From Myxococcus dinghuensis (GTDB lineage: Bacteria; Myxococcota; Myxococcia; Myxococcales; Myxococcaceae), in contig NZ_JAKCFB010000008.1 of the NCBI RefSeq assembly GCF_024198235.1, forward strand, positions 1-64,000: a stretch of 64,000 nucleotides of DNA, written 5' to 3'. The stretch's first letter is position 1; every line of letters begins with the position of its first letter. Below are positions 51,917 to 60,459 of the stretch, piece by piece. A program made the position numbers and the translations under genes. The notes under the pieces are model-generated. The model did no database searches and was not told the origin of the DNA. It worked only from the letters and a program-made list of their open reading frames with translations.

Positions 51917-52495
51917 CTACCCCTGGGCGGACTCGCGCCAGCGCAGGCGTTCCTCGCGTTGCTGTGAGAACAGCTCGCGCGCGCGTGAACGCTGTGTGTC
52001 GTCCAGGAGCTTCTCGGCCTCCATGTATGCCGCTGTCTCCTGGTCCTCCATCTCTCGCAGGAGGGCCTTCTGCTCACGGGTCGTCTCCTCCGAGCGGGGG
52101 CCTCCACCGCCGCGACGAGGCGGGCCACCCCCGCCCATCATTCCCCGACCGCCTCCTCCTCCGCCGCCCATGCCGCGGGGGCCACCGCCGCCCATGCCGC
52201 CGCCACCTGGAGGGGGGCCGCGCCCGGACTGTTCCGGCCGGGCTGCCCGTGCTTCCCGCATCTTCTCGCGAAGGGGGGCGTTCTTCTCTTCCAGTGCTCG
52301 TTCCATGGACTCCAGGCGGGTGACCTGGTCCGCGGTGAGTGTCAGCTCCCCACGATGCTCGAGCAGGAGGGCGAGCGGCGACTGGAAGAGGGCCTTGGGC
52401 GGAGGTCCTCGGGGGCGCTCCGTCTCCGAACTGGTGGCACAGGCCGTGGACAGGAGGCTCGCACAGAGCAGCGCGAGCCGAGGGCAGGTCGACAT
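51917..52495 (-). CDS. Gly-rich lipoprotein-like protein
   Basis: 192 residues; AAAGGAG lies just before the ATG at 52495. Signal peptide with a possible lipobox (LLSTACATS). A helical domain (LLLEHRGELTLTADQVTRLE, ALEEKNAPLREKMRE) precedes a run of Gly-Gly-Met/Gly-Arg repeats (about 95-140), then an amphipathic helix (REQKALLREMEDQETAAYME, ARELFSQQREERLRWRE). The Gly-rich stretch gives the CCGCC/GGCGG repeats seen in the DNA between 52,100 and 52,240. It resembles periplasmic Spy/CpxP-like stress proteins in helix pattern, but this is uncertain. Confidence 0.75.
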   Translation of the reverse strand: MSTCPRLALLCASLLSTACATSSETERPRGPPPKALFQSPLALLLEHRGELTLTADQVTRLESMERALEEKNAPLREKMREARAARPEQSGRGPPPGGGGMGGGGPRGMGGGGGGGRGMMGGGGPPRRGGGGPRSEETTREQKALLREMEDQETAAYMEAEKLLDDTQRSRARELFSQQREERLRWRESAQG

Positions 52496-52676
52496 CCGTT
52501 CTCCTTTCGCGCCAGGGCGCGGCGGGACGACACGTTGTCGGCCGGAGATGAACGGGCGATGCACGGGGGATTGCCAAGCATTACGCCGCGGCGTCGCCAC
52601 GCCGGGCGAGCAGCCGGGGGAGGGGGCCGGAGCCTCTCGACGTCAGCTCCGGCTCCCTGGCTACTTCATGGCTGCG

Positions 52677-54665
52677 TCACAGCTCGCAATGTCCGTTCGT
52701 GAGGGCGTTCTGGCGATAGACGCCTGTCTTCCCGGTGACGGCTTGGAAGTCGTAGGTGCAGGAGCCGAGGGGCGGGAAGTTCGGGAACCCGGCGGACTTG
52801 AAATGGGCGAGCGTGTTCTTGAGATTGTCCTGGGAGGGCTTGAAGTGCCCGCTGTCGTTGGTGATCCACTGGATGACGCCGTCGTTCACCTTGACCGTGC
52901 CCGCGCCGATGACCTTGAGCTGTTGCCGCACGTCGGGGCCGGGCGGAGCGTTGGGCGTGGGCAGGCCGGCGATCGACCCCATCAAGAGCCCGGCATGGGT
53001 CGTCAACCGCGGCTTGGTGCACGCGCGGGTCGAGGAGTCCTGCGGCTTGTTTTCGTTGATGCAGTTGGCCGAGCCGCGAATCTGGATGTACCGGCCGTCG
53101 ACGTTGATCATGTAGATCCGGCCGTCTCGGGCATCGATGACGTACAGGGTCTCGCTCTCCGCGCTCACGGCCCAGGTGTTCACCCGCGTGTTGGTCGTCT
53201 TGTAGAAGGCGACCCCGCCGCTGAAGATGACTTCGTAGGCGGCGAGCGCGTCGTTCGGGATTCCCTTCGAGCAGGTGGAGCGCCCCAGCCAGGATTCACA
53301 GACGCCGTTGGCGACCGTCCCGTTGTCGTTGTACTCGAGGTAGACGGGGAAGTCCTTGCAGATCTGGCCAGCAGGGCAGCCGGGCTGACAGATGCCATTG
53401 GCATTGACCTCCAGGCCCGCGGCACATGCGCTGCTGTACTGGGAGCAGGAGCACGACTCCTTGATGCAGCAGAAGTTGAACGGCCAGTAGACACAGACCT
53501 CCTGGGTGCACTGGACGCAGGGCTTCTGATTGGCACCGCCACAGGTCGCGTCCGTGGCCGCGGTCCTGGCCCATGCGTCTGGCTCGCGGGTGTACTCCGC
53601 GAATCCGGCACCATGTCCTCGGCTCTGCGCGATATCCGCGGAGGTGAGCGTGAACCCCCGGGTGGCCGCGAGCGAGATGAGGAGGGAGTCGGTCGTGGCG
53701 GTGCGCAAGGCGGCCATCAGGCTGTGGTCGGTGACCGCCGCGTTCAGCAAGGCGTTCATCGCCGCGTTGTAGGTGGGCTGTCCTGGCGAGGGCGGCGCGA
53801 TACAGGTGACCGTCGAGGACGGCGAGGTCACGGTGGAGCTCACGAAGTCGAACCAGGGCTGCAGCTTCGCCGCGCAAAGCTGCTTGCCGGCGGTGTGCTC
53901 CACGTAGGGGTCGAGGATCTGATTGGAACCACTGCCGAAGGGGGCGGGGGCGCCGTAATTCAACGCGCCGTCCGTCCACCAGACCTGGCCACTGAGGGCC
54001 GTGGGCCAGATGACGTAGTTCGCCGTGGTCGTGCCGTTCATCTGGGGGACGATGAGGTCGGTCCATTTCAGCGTGAAGGTGTTCCCGCCCTGGCCCTTGA
54101 AGACCAGGGTGTTGGTCGTGGCGTCCACCGCGATGTCCCAGACATAGCGGGCCCCTGTCTTCTCGATGAGGCCCACGACGTTGCCGTTGGCGTCATAGGC
54201 GACGACGGCCATCCCCAGCCTGTTGTCGAGGTAGCTCAGGGCCCAGTAGGTCATGCCGTTCGCCGTGACGACGGGGCACATGTCGCTGGGGAGCAGCGTG
54301 TCGGGTCCCTGCATACAGGACTTCTTCAGCTCGACGGGGACGCGCAGGGGCGTGGCCGCGTCGACGAAGTGGACCGCGGGAGAGATCGCCGCGTTCCCGG
54401 AGGGGGCCGGGAGCGCGCATCCACAGACGGCCTGGCCTCCGCCTGAGTCGAGACATGCCTTCACGGGAGGATGGGTGGGGCTGTTGCTCCAGTTGCCCGC
54501 GAACACCATCCCGTACTGTGCGCAGACCGGGGCGCAGACGGATGGGGCCGTGGCGTTGTTCGAGATGGGGGGACTGCAACGGTCACCGATGGCCGCATGG
54601 GCCGCGGGAATCGCGAGAAAAGTCACGGCGGCGGATAAGGCCAATGCTCTTCCAAACAGAGTCAT
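52677..54665 (-). CDS. large Cys-rich secreted protein
   Basis: 662 residues with a signal peptide (MTLFGRALALSAAVTFLAIPAAHA). The mature protein has many cysteines, including a dense EGF-like or disulphide-knot block at about 378-430 (QKPCVQCTQEVCVYWPFNFC, CCIKESCSCSQYSSACA, GICQPGCPAGQIC). The preceding part (about 130-270) has beta-propeller-like strands (VWDIAVDATTNTLVFKGQGG). No known family. Likely surface-exposed or exported, with disulphides formed in the periplasm. Confidence 0.85.
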   Translation of the reverse strand: MTLFGRALALSAAVTFLAIPAAHAAIGDRCSPPISNNATAPSVCAPVCAQYGMVFAGNWSNSPTHPPVKACLDSGGGQAVCGCALPAPSGNAAISPAVHFVDAATPLRVPVELKKSCMQGPDTLLPSDMCPVVTANGMTYWALSYLDNRLGMAVVAYDANGNVVGLIEKTGARYVWDIAVDATTNTLVFKGQGGNTFTLKWTDLIVPQMNGTTTANYVIWPTALSGQVWWTDGALNYGAPAPFGSGSNQILDPYVEHTAGKQLCAAKLQPWFDFVSSTVTSPSSTVTCIAPPSPGQPTYNAAMNALLNAAVTDHSLMAALRTATTDSLLISLAATRGFTLTSADIAQSRGHGAGFAEYTREPDAWARTAATDATCGGANQKPCVQCTQEVCVYWPFNFCCIKESCSCSQYSSACAAGLEVNANGICQPGCPAGQICKDFPVYLEYNDNGTVANGVCESWLGRSTCSKGIPNDALAAYEVIFSGGVAFYKTTNTRVNTWAVSAESETLYVIDARDGRIYMINVDGRYIQIRGSANCINENKPQDSSTRACTKPRLTTHAGLLMGSIAGLPTPNAPPGPDVRQQLKVIGAGTVKVNDGVIQWITNDSGHFKPSQDNLKNTLAHFKSAGFPNFPPLGSCTYDFQAVTGKTGVYRQNALTNGHCEL

Positions 54666-55281
54666 GAGTGTTCCTCGTTGTGAGGTGGGGCTCGTGCGCG
54701 CCTCGCGGGGTGTGGGGCGGGGACAAACCAGGCGGCGGGCGCGAGTATAGGAATTCGCAGCAAAGGCAGGTCAAACCCTGGGTGGGTGATGGCTGTTGAC
54801 CACATGGTCTTCCCTTTCGCGAGGTGAGGGTGTCCCTCCTCCCTCCGAGACACCGGGGAGAGTGCCTCGCCGCGCAGTGCCTCTCAGGGCCCCTCTCTCG
54901 ATGAGGGGATCCCCGTGGGAGGGCATGGTCCACGTGCTCGCCCGGCCGCGCCTTCATCCCCTGCGACCACAAGGGGACGTCGTGCCCAAACGACGAGAAG
55001 GACAGCGCACCGCGCCGTGGGCCCCAGCGGCTTGTGGCGCTCATGACCCCGTCGAGGAATGGCAGTCCGTGCTGCGTCTGTCCCAGTTCGAGGCTGGGTG
55101 GATGGAGATGCCATCCAATCACTGCTCCGAAGGCCGCAGGGCATTTCATCCTCGTGGCCCCGCCTTCACGGAGGCTGACGCTCAGTCACGCCTCCTCGTT
55201 CGATGCGGAAATTCTAGAATTGCTGCCAGTCGAGGGGCGCTCCATCGTGGTTGCTGCGCTCCGGGACCGGAGACAGTCGAG
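54666..55281. other. 616-bp gene-poor region with lower GC
   Basis: No gene recognised. The frame of the 55282 lipoprotein stays open far upstream (to 54796) but lacks any homology there. A perfect palindrome AATTCTAGAATT at 55210-55221 lies about 60 bp before that gene. Confidence 0.5.
55210..55221. promoter_or_regulatory. AT-rich 12-bp perfect palindrome
   Basis: AATTCTAGAATT is a perfect inverted repeat in an otherwise GC-rich genome and lies 60 bp upstream of the small lipoprotein start. It is a candidate operator. Confidence 0.35.
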
Positions 55282-55554
55282 ATGAAGCTGCGCGTGCTGA
55301 GTGTGGTGTTGCTGTCTTGGCTGGGAGGTCTCGTTGCTTGTGGTGGCCCCAGTGATTTGCTCGTCCCTGGCGCCAAGATGTCGAAGCAAGAGGTGTCGGG
55401 TGTTGCTGAGAGAGGGAGGGCGCGCGTGCTTGCCGAGGCCGAGGACGTCGGAAGACGTAGGTCCAAGCAGGAACGCCGCCCGGACCTGGTTTTCATGAGG
55501 GCTGGCGCTCGGGCCCCGTCTGCTCCCGTGCCACCCCAAGCCGAACCTCGGTGA
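55282..55554 (+). CDS. small lipoprotein
   Basis: 90 residues. The N-terminus is a signal peptide ending in a lipobox (GGLVACGG, Cys20). The rest is basic and low in complexity (VAERGRARVLAEAEDVGRRR, Pro-rich end). Function unknown. It is placed in the low-GC patch and converges on the 55578 gene (23 bp apart). Confidence 0.65.
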   Translation: MKLRVLSVVLLSWLGGLVACGGPSDLLVPGAKMSKQEVSGVAERGRARVLAEAEDVGRRRSKQERRPDLVFMRAGARAPSAPVPPQAEPR

Positions 55555-55577
55555 AGCCTGCGCCGATGAGCCGGGGG

Positions 55578-55934
55578 TCAGACCGTCGGTGTCTTGAACG
55601 CCCAAATTCCCACGTACTTGCCAGTGAATCCAGGGACGGTGGTGCCGAATGAGACCCCCGCAGCGTCGAGCGTTTCCTGCGTCAGGCCGGCTACCTTTTC
55701 CCTCACGAATTGGGCCAACGCATTGGCGACAAACGAGGCGGGCGAATACTGATTGCCGGTGCCCTCACCCATGGGCGTACTCGGATGCGTTGATGGATAG
55801 TCCGCCACCAGTCGTTTCCATAGGTTGGGATGGTCGACCTCGAGCCGCTGGCAGATTTGGTATGCGCTGTAGAATCTCTCAGGTTGTTCCATGAGAATCT
55901 GCAGTACGGCGTCCTTGATCTCGGCAGTTTGCAT
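55578..55934 (-). CDS. small hypothetical protein, possible winged-helix N-terminus
   Basis: 118 residues from the ATG at 55934 (GGAG 8 bases upstream). Residues 1-45 have a helix-turn-helix-like pattern (EIKDAVLQILMEQPERFYS, AYQICQRLEVDHPNLWKRL). The rest (SFVANALAQFVREKVAGLTQ, VSFGTTVPGFTGKYVGIWAF) is unassigned. Lower GC than surroundings, which fits the gene-poor patch. No family recognised. Confidence 0.68.
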   Translation of the reverse strand: MQTAEIKDAVLQILMEQPERFYSAYQICQRLEVDHPNLWKRLVADYPSTHPSTPMGEGTGNQYSPASFVANALAQFVREKVAGLTQETLDAAGVSFGTTVPGFTGKYVGIWAFKTPTV

Positions 55935-56355
55935 GAGTGGGGCTCCGGTAGGAGTTGGCAGCATAACCCCAGATTTCCCGAACGAGCGACTCACGAGAGG
56001 CTCCCTCTGTGAACCCGTGCACTGCGAATCAGGCATGGCTCGAAGAGGAATGAGAGTGGTTCGAGAGGATGGACTGGCTGCAGGTCGGCATGGGCACTTC
56101 CAGGGAAAGGCACGCCTTCCCCGGTACCGGAGAGGGAATGGCGCCACTTGGAACGAGGGGCGGTCGCGGGCGCCTTGAATTTTGGGTCTGCACGGGACCG
56201 ACGAAGCGCATCCTCCTGTTGGGGGAGGACGGTGTCCGCCAATGTGGCGACAGCGCGAGTTCGTGTTCGCAGTTGCTGTTGTTGCGCGAATTGCGAGAAG
56301 CTGCGCCCGGCCCGGTCGTTCTTCGCTCGCGCACCTTCACGACAGGGGACTCACC
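55935..56355. other. 421-bp intergenic region
   Basis: No convincing gene on either strand. It would hold the promoters of the divergent small genes. The open frames present lack a ribosome site and homology. Confidence 0.45.
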
Positions 56356-56775
56356 ATGAAGCGCTTGAAGCCGTGGCTGTTTGCCTGTGTGGTCGTGCTC
56401 GCCACCGGGTGCGGTGGAGTATCCGAAATGGCTGATGAGGAATTGTTCGTGTCGTCGGAGTCACTGTCGACGTGCACTGCCACCTGCCAATGGGGGAATG
56501 TGAGCTGTCCTTCGACGACCACGACCTGTACTGCAACGAATGAGGTGGGCGTGACGTGCGATGGCGTCACCACTGCTTGTCCGGCTCAGCCTCCGCTGCC
56601 GACATGTCCATCGACTCTGCCGAGCTGTCTGGACGTGGCGGGTACTCGGTGCACCATCGCTGGAGAAGTCACCCGCTGTTGTGTCGACGAGGGGGCGTAC
56701 TCCTGGGAGAACACCTGCGTCTGCTCAAAACTGGGTTCCGTCAAGCCGCCGTACAAGTTTGTCTGTCCCTCCTAA
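56356..56775 (+). CDS. small Cys-rich lipoprotein
   Basis: 139 residues with a signal peptide (KRLKPWLFACVVVLATGCGG). The mature part contains about 14 cysteines in a Thr/Ser/Pro-rich chain (STCTATCQWGNVSC, TCDGVTTACPAQPPLPTC, RCCVDEGAYSWENTCVC), probably disulphide-rich and surface-exposed. No family recognised. Confidence 0.75.
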   Translation: MKRLKPWLFACVVVLATGCGGVSEMADEELFVSSESLSTCTATCQWGNVSCPSTTTTCTATNEVGVTCDGVTTACPAQPPLPTCPSTLPSCLDVAGTRCTIAGEVTRCCVDEGAYSWENTCVCSKLGSVKPPYKFVCPS

Positions 56776-56789
56776 ACCAAGGATCGTGA

Positions 56790-57082
56790 ATCTTGTCCGG
56801 CCTCAGGTGGTGCGCCTGAGGTCGGAGCGGCGCAGGGATGGACTGGCAGCGCACTGGGCGGAGCGGACAGTGGGGCGGCAGGAAGGAGAGGACGACTCTC
56901 CCGCCGAGCTGCGCGAGCACCTTGCGTGTCTTCTTGCTGGAGTGGGCGGCGGCGTTGTCGAGGACGAGGTGGATTCGGCGAGCGCGTCGGTAGTCAGGCG
57001 CCAGGGATGAAGAGCGCACTGGCTTTGCTGCGTCCCTCCACCACGTCAGCGTTCCCGTGCGGACACATATGCCTCGAGACAC
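56790..57082 (-). pseudogene. IS630-type transposase remnant
   Basis: A fragment of a DDE transposase is visible on the minus strand: RRIHLVLDNAAAHSSKKT and VLSFLPPHCP. The pattern VLDNAxxH followed by LPPxCPxxNPIE is the core of IS630-family enzymes. Here the NPIE part is missing and the frame runs into unrelated sequence, and the N-terminal domain is absent. It is a decayed remnant in a low-GC patch. No terminal repeats could be identified. Confidence 0.6.
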
Positions 57083-57146
57083 CTCACATCGTGGGTCCGA
57101 CGGCGTCGCTCTCGGAATCCGTGGTCCGAAGGAGCCGGGCAGGCCC

Positions 57147-58655
57147 CTACGACTCGGAAGTTCCTCGCCGCAATCCCAATGCCTTCATCTTCTTGTAGAA
57201 ATGCCCACGCTCGAGGTCGAGCAGTCGCGCCGCCTCGGTCACGTTGTCATGTGTATGGGCAAGCACGTAGAGGATGATCTCCCGCTCGGCGTCCTCCACC
57301 TGCTCGCGGAAGGTCTTGTCCGCGCGGGGTCGGAACCCGGGAGGAGGGGATGCCGGGGGCGGTGCGGCCACGGGGGCGGGGGTCACGAGCGCCGGGGCCG
57401 GCGTGCTGGCGGCGGCCACCACGGCCGCGTCCACGCTGGGGGACGGCGGAGGCGGCGTCGCTGGCAGCTCCACCGGAGGTGGCACGGTGCCTCGGCCCCG
57501 GGGCAGCAGCTCCAGCGCGTCCGCGCGGCTGACGATGGGGCCCTCGCAGAGGATGGCCAGCCGCTCGACCAGGTTGCGCAGCTCCCGCACGTTGCCCGGG
57601 TAGTCGTACGCGCTCATCACCGCGAGTGCGTCCGGAGACAGCGTGAGGGGCCGGCGCCCGTTCTTCGCGCACGCCTCTCGTAGGAAGGTGTCGATGAGGT
57701 CCGGCAGGTCCTCGCGGCGCTCGCGCAGCGGGGGCGAGTGAATCTGGACGACGTTGATGCGGTAGTAGAGGTCCTCGCGGAAGCGCCCCGCGGCGATCTC
57801 CTTCTCGAGGTTCTTGTTCGTCGCCGCGATGACGCGCACATCCACCTTGAGCGTCTCCGCCCCGCCCACCCGCTCCAGCTCTCCCTCCTGGAGCACGCGC
57901 AGCAGCTTGGCCTGCATCGCCTGCGGCATGTCCCCAATCTCATCCAGGAACAGGGTGCCGTCGTGCGCCAGCTCGAACTTGCCCCGGCGCACGCTCACCG
58001 CGCCGGTGAACGCGCCCTTCTCGTGGCCGAACAGCTCGCTCTCGATGAGCTCGTGCGGCACCGCCGCGCAGTTGAGCTTCACGAACGGCCCGCTCTTGCG
58101 CCGCGAGTGCTGGTGCAGCGCCCGCGCGATGAGCTCCTTGCCCGTGCCGTTCTCCCCGGTGATGAGCACGCGCCCCTCGGACGGCGCCGTGCGCTGGATG
58201 AGCGAGAAGATGCGCTGCATGGCCGGGCCGCTGCCCACCATGTCGTAGCGGCCCAGCTGCTCGCGCAGCTCCCGCAGCTCCTCCATGGCCGCCTGGTGCT
58301 TGAGCACGTTGCGCAGCGCCACCAGCAGCCGTTCGCGGGCGATGGGCTTCTCCAGGAAGTCCCGCGCCCCCAACTGCGTCGCCTTCACCGCCGTGTCGAT
58401 GGTGCCGTGGCCGGACATCATGATGACCGGCAGCTCCGGCTTGAGCTCCGTGAGCCGGGCCAGCGCCGTCAGCCCGTCCATGTCCGGCATCTTCACGTCC
58501 ATCAACACCGCGTCCACCGGACGCGCGCTCACCACGTCCAACGCCACCTGGCCGCTGCTCGCCAGCTGCGTCTGATACCCCGCCAGCTGCAACGCCTGGC
58601 TCAAGGTCAGCAGGATGTTCTTCTCGTCATCGACGATGAGGACGGATGCGGGCAT
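57147..58655 (-). CDS. NtrC-family sigma-54-dependent response regulator
   Basis: 502 residues. Receiver domain with Asp53 (AVLMDVKMPDMDG). The AAA+ domain has Walker A GENGTGKE, the sigma-54 contact loop GAFTGA (in GHEKGAFTGAVS), Walker B GTLFLDEIGDM and the R-finger region REDLYYRINVVQ. A Pro/Ala-rich linker of about 65 residues leads to a Fis-type helix-turn-helix (NVTEAARLLDLERGHFYKK). It activates sigma-54 promoters when phosphorylated. Divergent from the Pal-like gene, with 221 bp between the starts. No kinase gene is adjacent; the linker is longer than usual. Confidence 0.95.
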   Translation of the reverse strand: MPASVLIVDDEKNILLTLSQALQLAGYQTQLASSGQVALDVVSARPVDAVLMDVKMPDMDGLTALARLTELKPELPVIMMSGHGTIDTAVKATQLGARDFLEKPIARERLLVALRNVLKHQAAMEELRELREQLGRYDMVGSGPAMQRIFSLIQRTAPSEGRVLITGENGTGKELIARALHQHSRRKSGPFVKLNCAAVPHELIESELFGHEKGAFTGAVSVRRGKFELAHDGTLFLDEIGDMPQAMQAKLLRVLQEGELERVGGAETLKVDVRVIAATNKNLEKEIAAGRFREDLYYRINVVQIHSPPLRERREDLPDLIDTFLREACAKNGRRPLTLSPDALAVMSAYDYPGNVRELRNLVERLAILCEGPIVSRADALELLPRGRGTVPPPVELPATPPPPSPSVDAAVVAAASTPAPALVTPAPVAAPPPASPPPGFRPRADKTFREQVEDAEREIILYVLAHTHDNVTEAARLLDLERGHFYKKMKALGLRRGTSES

Positions 58656-58710
58656 GGAGGGCGCTCCCGGCGCAAAGGCGAGAAATGCTCGGCTGCTCAC
58701 GGGGGACTCG

Positions 58711-58741
58711 GGACAATCTCACGGAAAATATTTGGACAATC
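58711..58741. promoter_or_regulatory. direct repeat GGACAATC, two copies 23 bp apart
   Basis: GGACAATC occurs at 58711-58718 and 58734-58741, with the AT-rich palindrome AAATATTT (58726-58733) just before the second. A third, imperfect copy (GGACAAAT) is at 58776-58783. This is in the divergent region of the NtrC and Pal-like genes and looks like a regulator binding site. Confidence 0.45.
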
Positions 58742-58786
58742 AAGGGTTTCGGGGCGCGGAGGGGTGTCGCGAAAGGGACAAATGCT

Positions 58787-58816
58787 TTGACTCACCCGGC
58801 CGTCTGCGACTACACG
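58787..58816 (+). promoter_or_regulatory. sigma-70-like promoter for the Pal-like gene
   Basis: TTGACT (58787-58792), 18-base spacer, TACACG (58811-58816). It lies 60 bp before the Pal-like start and downstream of the GGACAATC repeats. Confidence 0.4.
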
Positions 58817-58876
58817 CGACCCCACAACCCGTCCCCTGCGGGTGCTTCTTTCGTTTTCAAGATTCCGGGAGGAATG

Positions 58877-59629
58877 ATGCGTCGGATTTCTCTTTTCGCG
58901 GGGCTCTCCCTCGCGGTGGCGGTGCTGACCGGCTGCCCCCCCAGCTACCCCAACTGCAAGGACGACTCGACCTGCTCCGAGAAGGGCGAGGTCTGTGTCC
59001 AGGGAACCTGCCAGCAGTGCGCCACGGACGCCAACTGCCAGGAAGGTTTCACCTGCCAGGGCAACAAGTGCGCGCCCAAGCCGCCCGAGTGCACGGTCGA
59101 CAACCAGTGCGGTGATGGCCGCATCTGCGAGGCCGGCAAGTGCGCCCAGGCCCAGTGCAAGGACGACTCGGCGTGCCCCTCCGGCAGCAAGTGCCAGGCG
59201 GGCCGCTGCCAGGTGCAGCAGGACACCTGCGCCTCCAACGCCGACTGCGGCGACGGCCAGGAGTGCAGCGCCGGCCGCTGCGTGACGGCCTCCGCGGACA
59301 AGTGCGACTGGAGCCCCATCCGCTTCGGCTTCAACGAGTCCTCGCTGACCTCGGAGGCGCAGTCGCGCCTGTCCGACCTGGCCCAGTGCCTGAAGACGGG
59401 CGCGCAGGGCAAGGTGACGCTGGCCGGCCACGCCGACGAGCGCGGCACGGAGGAGTACAACCTCCAGCTCTCCAACCGCCGCGCGGCCGCCGTCAAGCGC
59501 TACCTGACGGACCTGGGCGTCAAGGGCAACACCCTGACGGCGGTGGGTTACGGTGAGACCCGCCCGCTGAACACGGCCTCGACGGAAGAGGCGTGGTCCG
59601 AGAACCGCCGCGTCGAGTTCCAGCGCTAG
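58877..59629 (+). CDS. Pal-like OmpA lipoprotein with Cys-rich repeats
   Basis: 250 residues. The second of two adjacent ATGs (58874 and 58877) is chosen for better spacing from GGGAGG. The lipobox is VLTGC (Cys20). Residues 27-140 contain repeated units with paired cysteines (NCKDDSTCSEKGEVCVQGTC, QCKDDSACPSGSKC, TCASNADCGDGQEC), possibly ligand- or disulphide-bearing. Residues 145-250 are an OmpA C-terminal peptidoglycan-binding domain (VTLAGHADERGTEEYN, RRAAAVKRYLTDLG, AVGYGETRPL). Resembles Pal of the Tol-Pal system, with the Cys-rich insert as the unusual part. Divergent from the sigma-54 regulator. Confidence 0.92.
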   Translation: MRRISLFAGLSLAVAVLTGCPPSYPNCKDDSTCSEKGEVCVQGTCQQCATDANCQEGFTCQGNKCAPKPPECTVDNQCGDGRICEAGKCAQAQCKDDSACPSGSKCQAGRCQVQQDTCASNADCGDGQECSAGRCVTASADKCDWSPIRFGFNESSLTSEAQSRLSDLAQCLKTGAQGKVTLAGHADERGTEEYNLQLSNRRAAAVKRYLTDLGVKGNTLTAVGYGETRPLNTASTEEAWSENRRVEFQR

Positions 59630-59650
59630 TTCGAGGTAGGCTGGCGCGAC

Positions 59651-60085
59651 ATGGCCGTCCACGAGCCTGAAGCGCGTCAGTCCTATCTGGTGTTTGCCTG
59701 TGGCAGTAGCTGGTACGCGGTACCCGCGGAGAGCGCGGCGGAGGTGGTCACCTTCCCGGAGCTCACGCGGGTACCTGGCGCCCCGGCCCACCTGCTCGGC
59801 GTGTTCGCCCACCGGGGTGAGGTCATCCCGGTGGTGGACATGGGCCTGCTGGTGGCCGGGGTGAGCCAATCCTCGCGGCGGGCGGTGCTGGTGCGCCTGC
59901 CCCGCGGGACCCTGGCCCTCACGGCGACCACGGTGGCCGGCGTCTCCCCGGTGACGGGAGCGCTGGAGCCCCTGGGCCCCACGGGCGTCCACGTCCACCT
60001 GCGCGGCCCCGCCAAGAGCGGCCCCCGGGACGTGGCCGTCATCGACCCCGAAGGTTTGTTCGACCACCTCAGCCAGGGGGCCTGA
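59651..60085 (+). CDS. cheW: CheW-type coupling protein
   Basis: 144 residues. The CheW pattern is present: YLVFACGSSWYAVPAESAAEV, LTRVPGAPAHLLGVFAHRGE and VIPVVDMGLLVAGV. It links chemoreceptors to a CheA kinase. It begins 21 bp after the Pal-like gene, so the two may share a transcript. No CheA, CheY or CheR is visible before the window ends. Confidence 0.92.
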   Translation: MAVHEPEARQSYLVFACGSSWYAVPAESAAEVVTFPELTRVPGAPAHLLGVFAHRGEVIPVVDMGLLVAGVSQSSRRAVLVRLPRGTLALTATTVAGVSPVTGALEPLGPTGVHVHLRGPAKSGPRDVAVIDPEGLFDHLSQGA

Positions 60086-60087
60086 AC

Positions 60088-60459
60088 ATGGGGCCACCCA
60101 GTCCCGTGCGGGGCATGCTGCTGTGTCATGCGGGAGCGCACCGGCTCGCGTTCCTCGCGCACGAAGTGCTCGCCATCGCCGCGGCCGCGGGCGAGGAGGC
60201 GGCCTCGGCGCGCCTGGCGTTCCGGTCCCCCGCGGGCGCCACCCGGGTGCTGGTGGCGGCCTCCGGTGGGGCGGTGGGGGTGGACACGCTGGAGATCGAC
60301 GCGGAGGCCCACCCGGTGCTGCCGGCGCCGCCCGTGGCGGTGCGGGCCTCCGGGGGCAGCCTGCGGGGCTTCGTGCTGGCGCGCGGCGTCCTGTGGCCGT
60401 TGATGGGGCTGGTGGAGTTCGAGCGCTTCCTCCGGGGGCTCGGCGGGGAGGTGGCATGA
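60088..60459 (+). CDS. second CheW-like protein
   Basis: 123 residues. A shorter, divergent member of the CheW fold (MLLCHAGAHRLAFLAHEVLA, ASGGSLRGFVLARGVLWPLM). It starts 2 bp after the first cheW and overlaps the receptor gene start by 4 bp (ATGA), giving tight coupling. It may act as an adaptor between the receptor and kinase. Confidence 0.85.
   Translation: MGPPSPVRGMLLCHAGAHRLAFLAHEVLAIAAAAGEEAASARLAFRSPAGATRVLVAASGGAVGVDTLEIDAEAHPVLPAPPVAVRASGGSLRGFVLARGVLWPLMGLVEFERFLRGLGGEVA

Noticed and set aside
52100-52240. Short GGC/CCG-type repeats that look like a tandem or CRISPR-like array
   Set aside because: They are in frame with the Gly/Met/Arg-rich segment of the lipoprotein-like gene. 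The units are irregular and have no spacers.
51411-54446. A 1011-codon rightward open frame
   Set aside because: It overlaps three leftward genes with signal peptides, ribosome sites and Cys patterns; no independent support.
54796-55281. Upstream extension of the small lipoprotein frame
   Set aside because: The signal peptide and lipobox begin at 55282; the upstream part is not protein-like.
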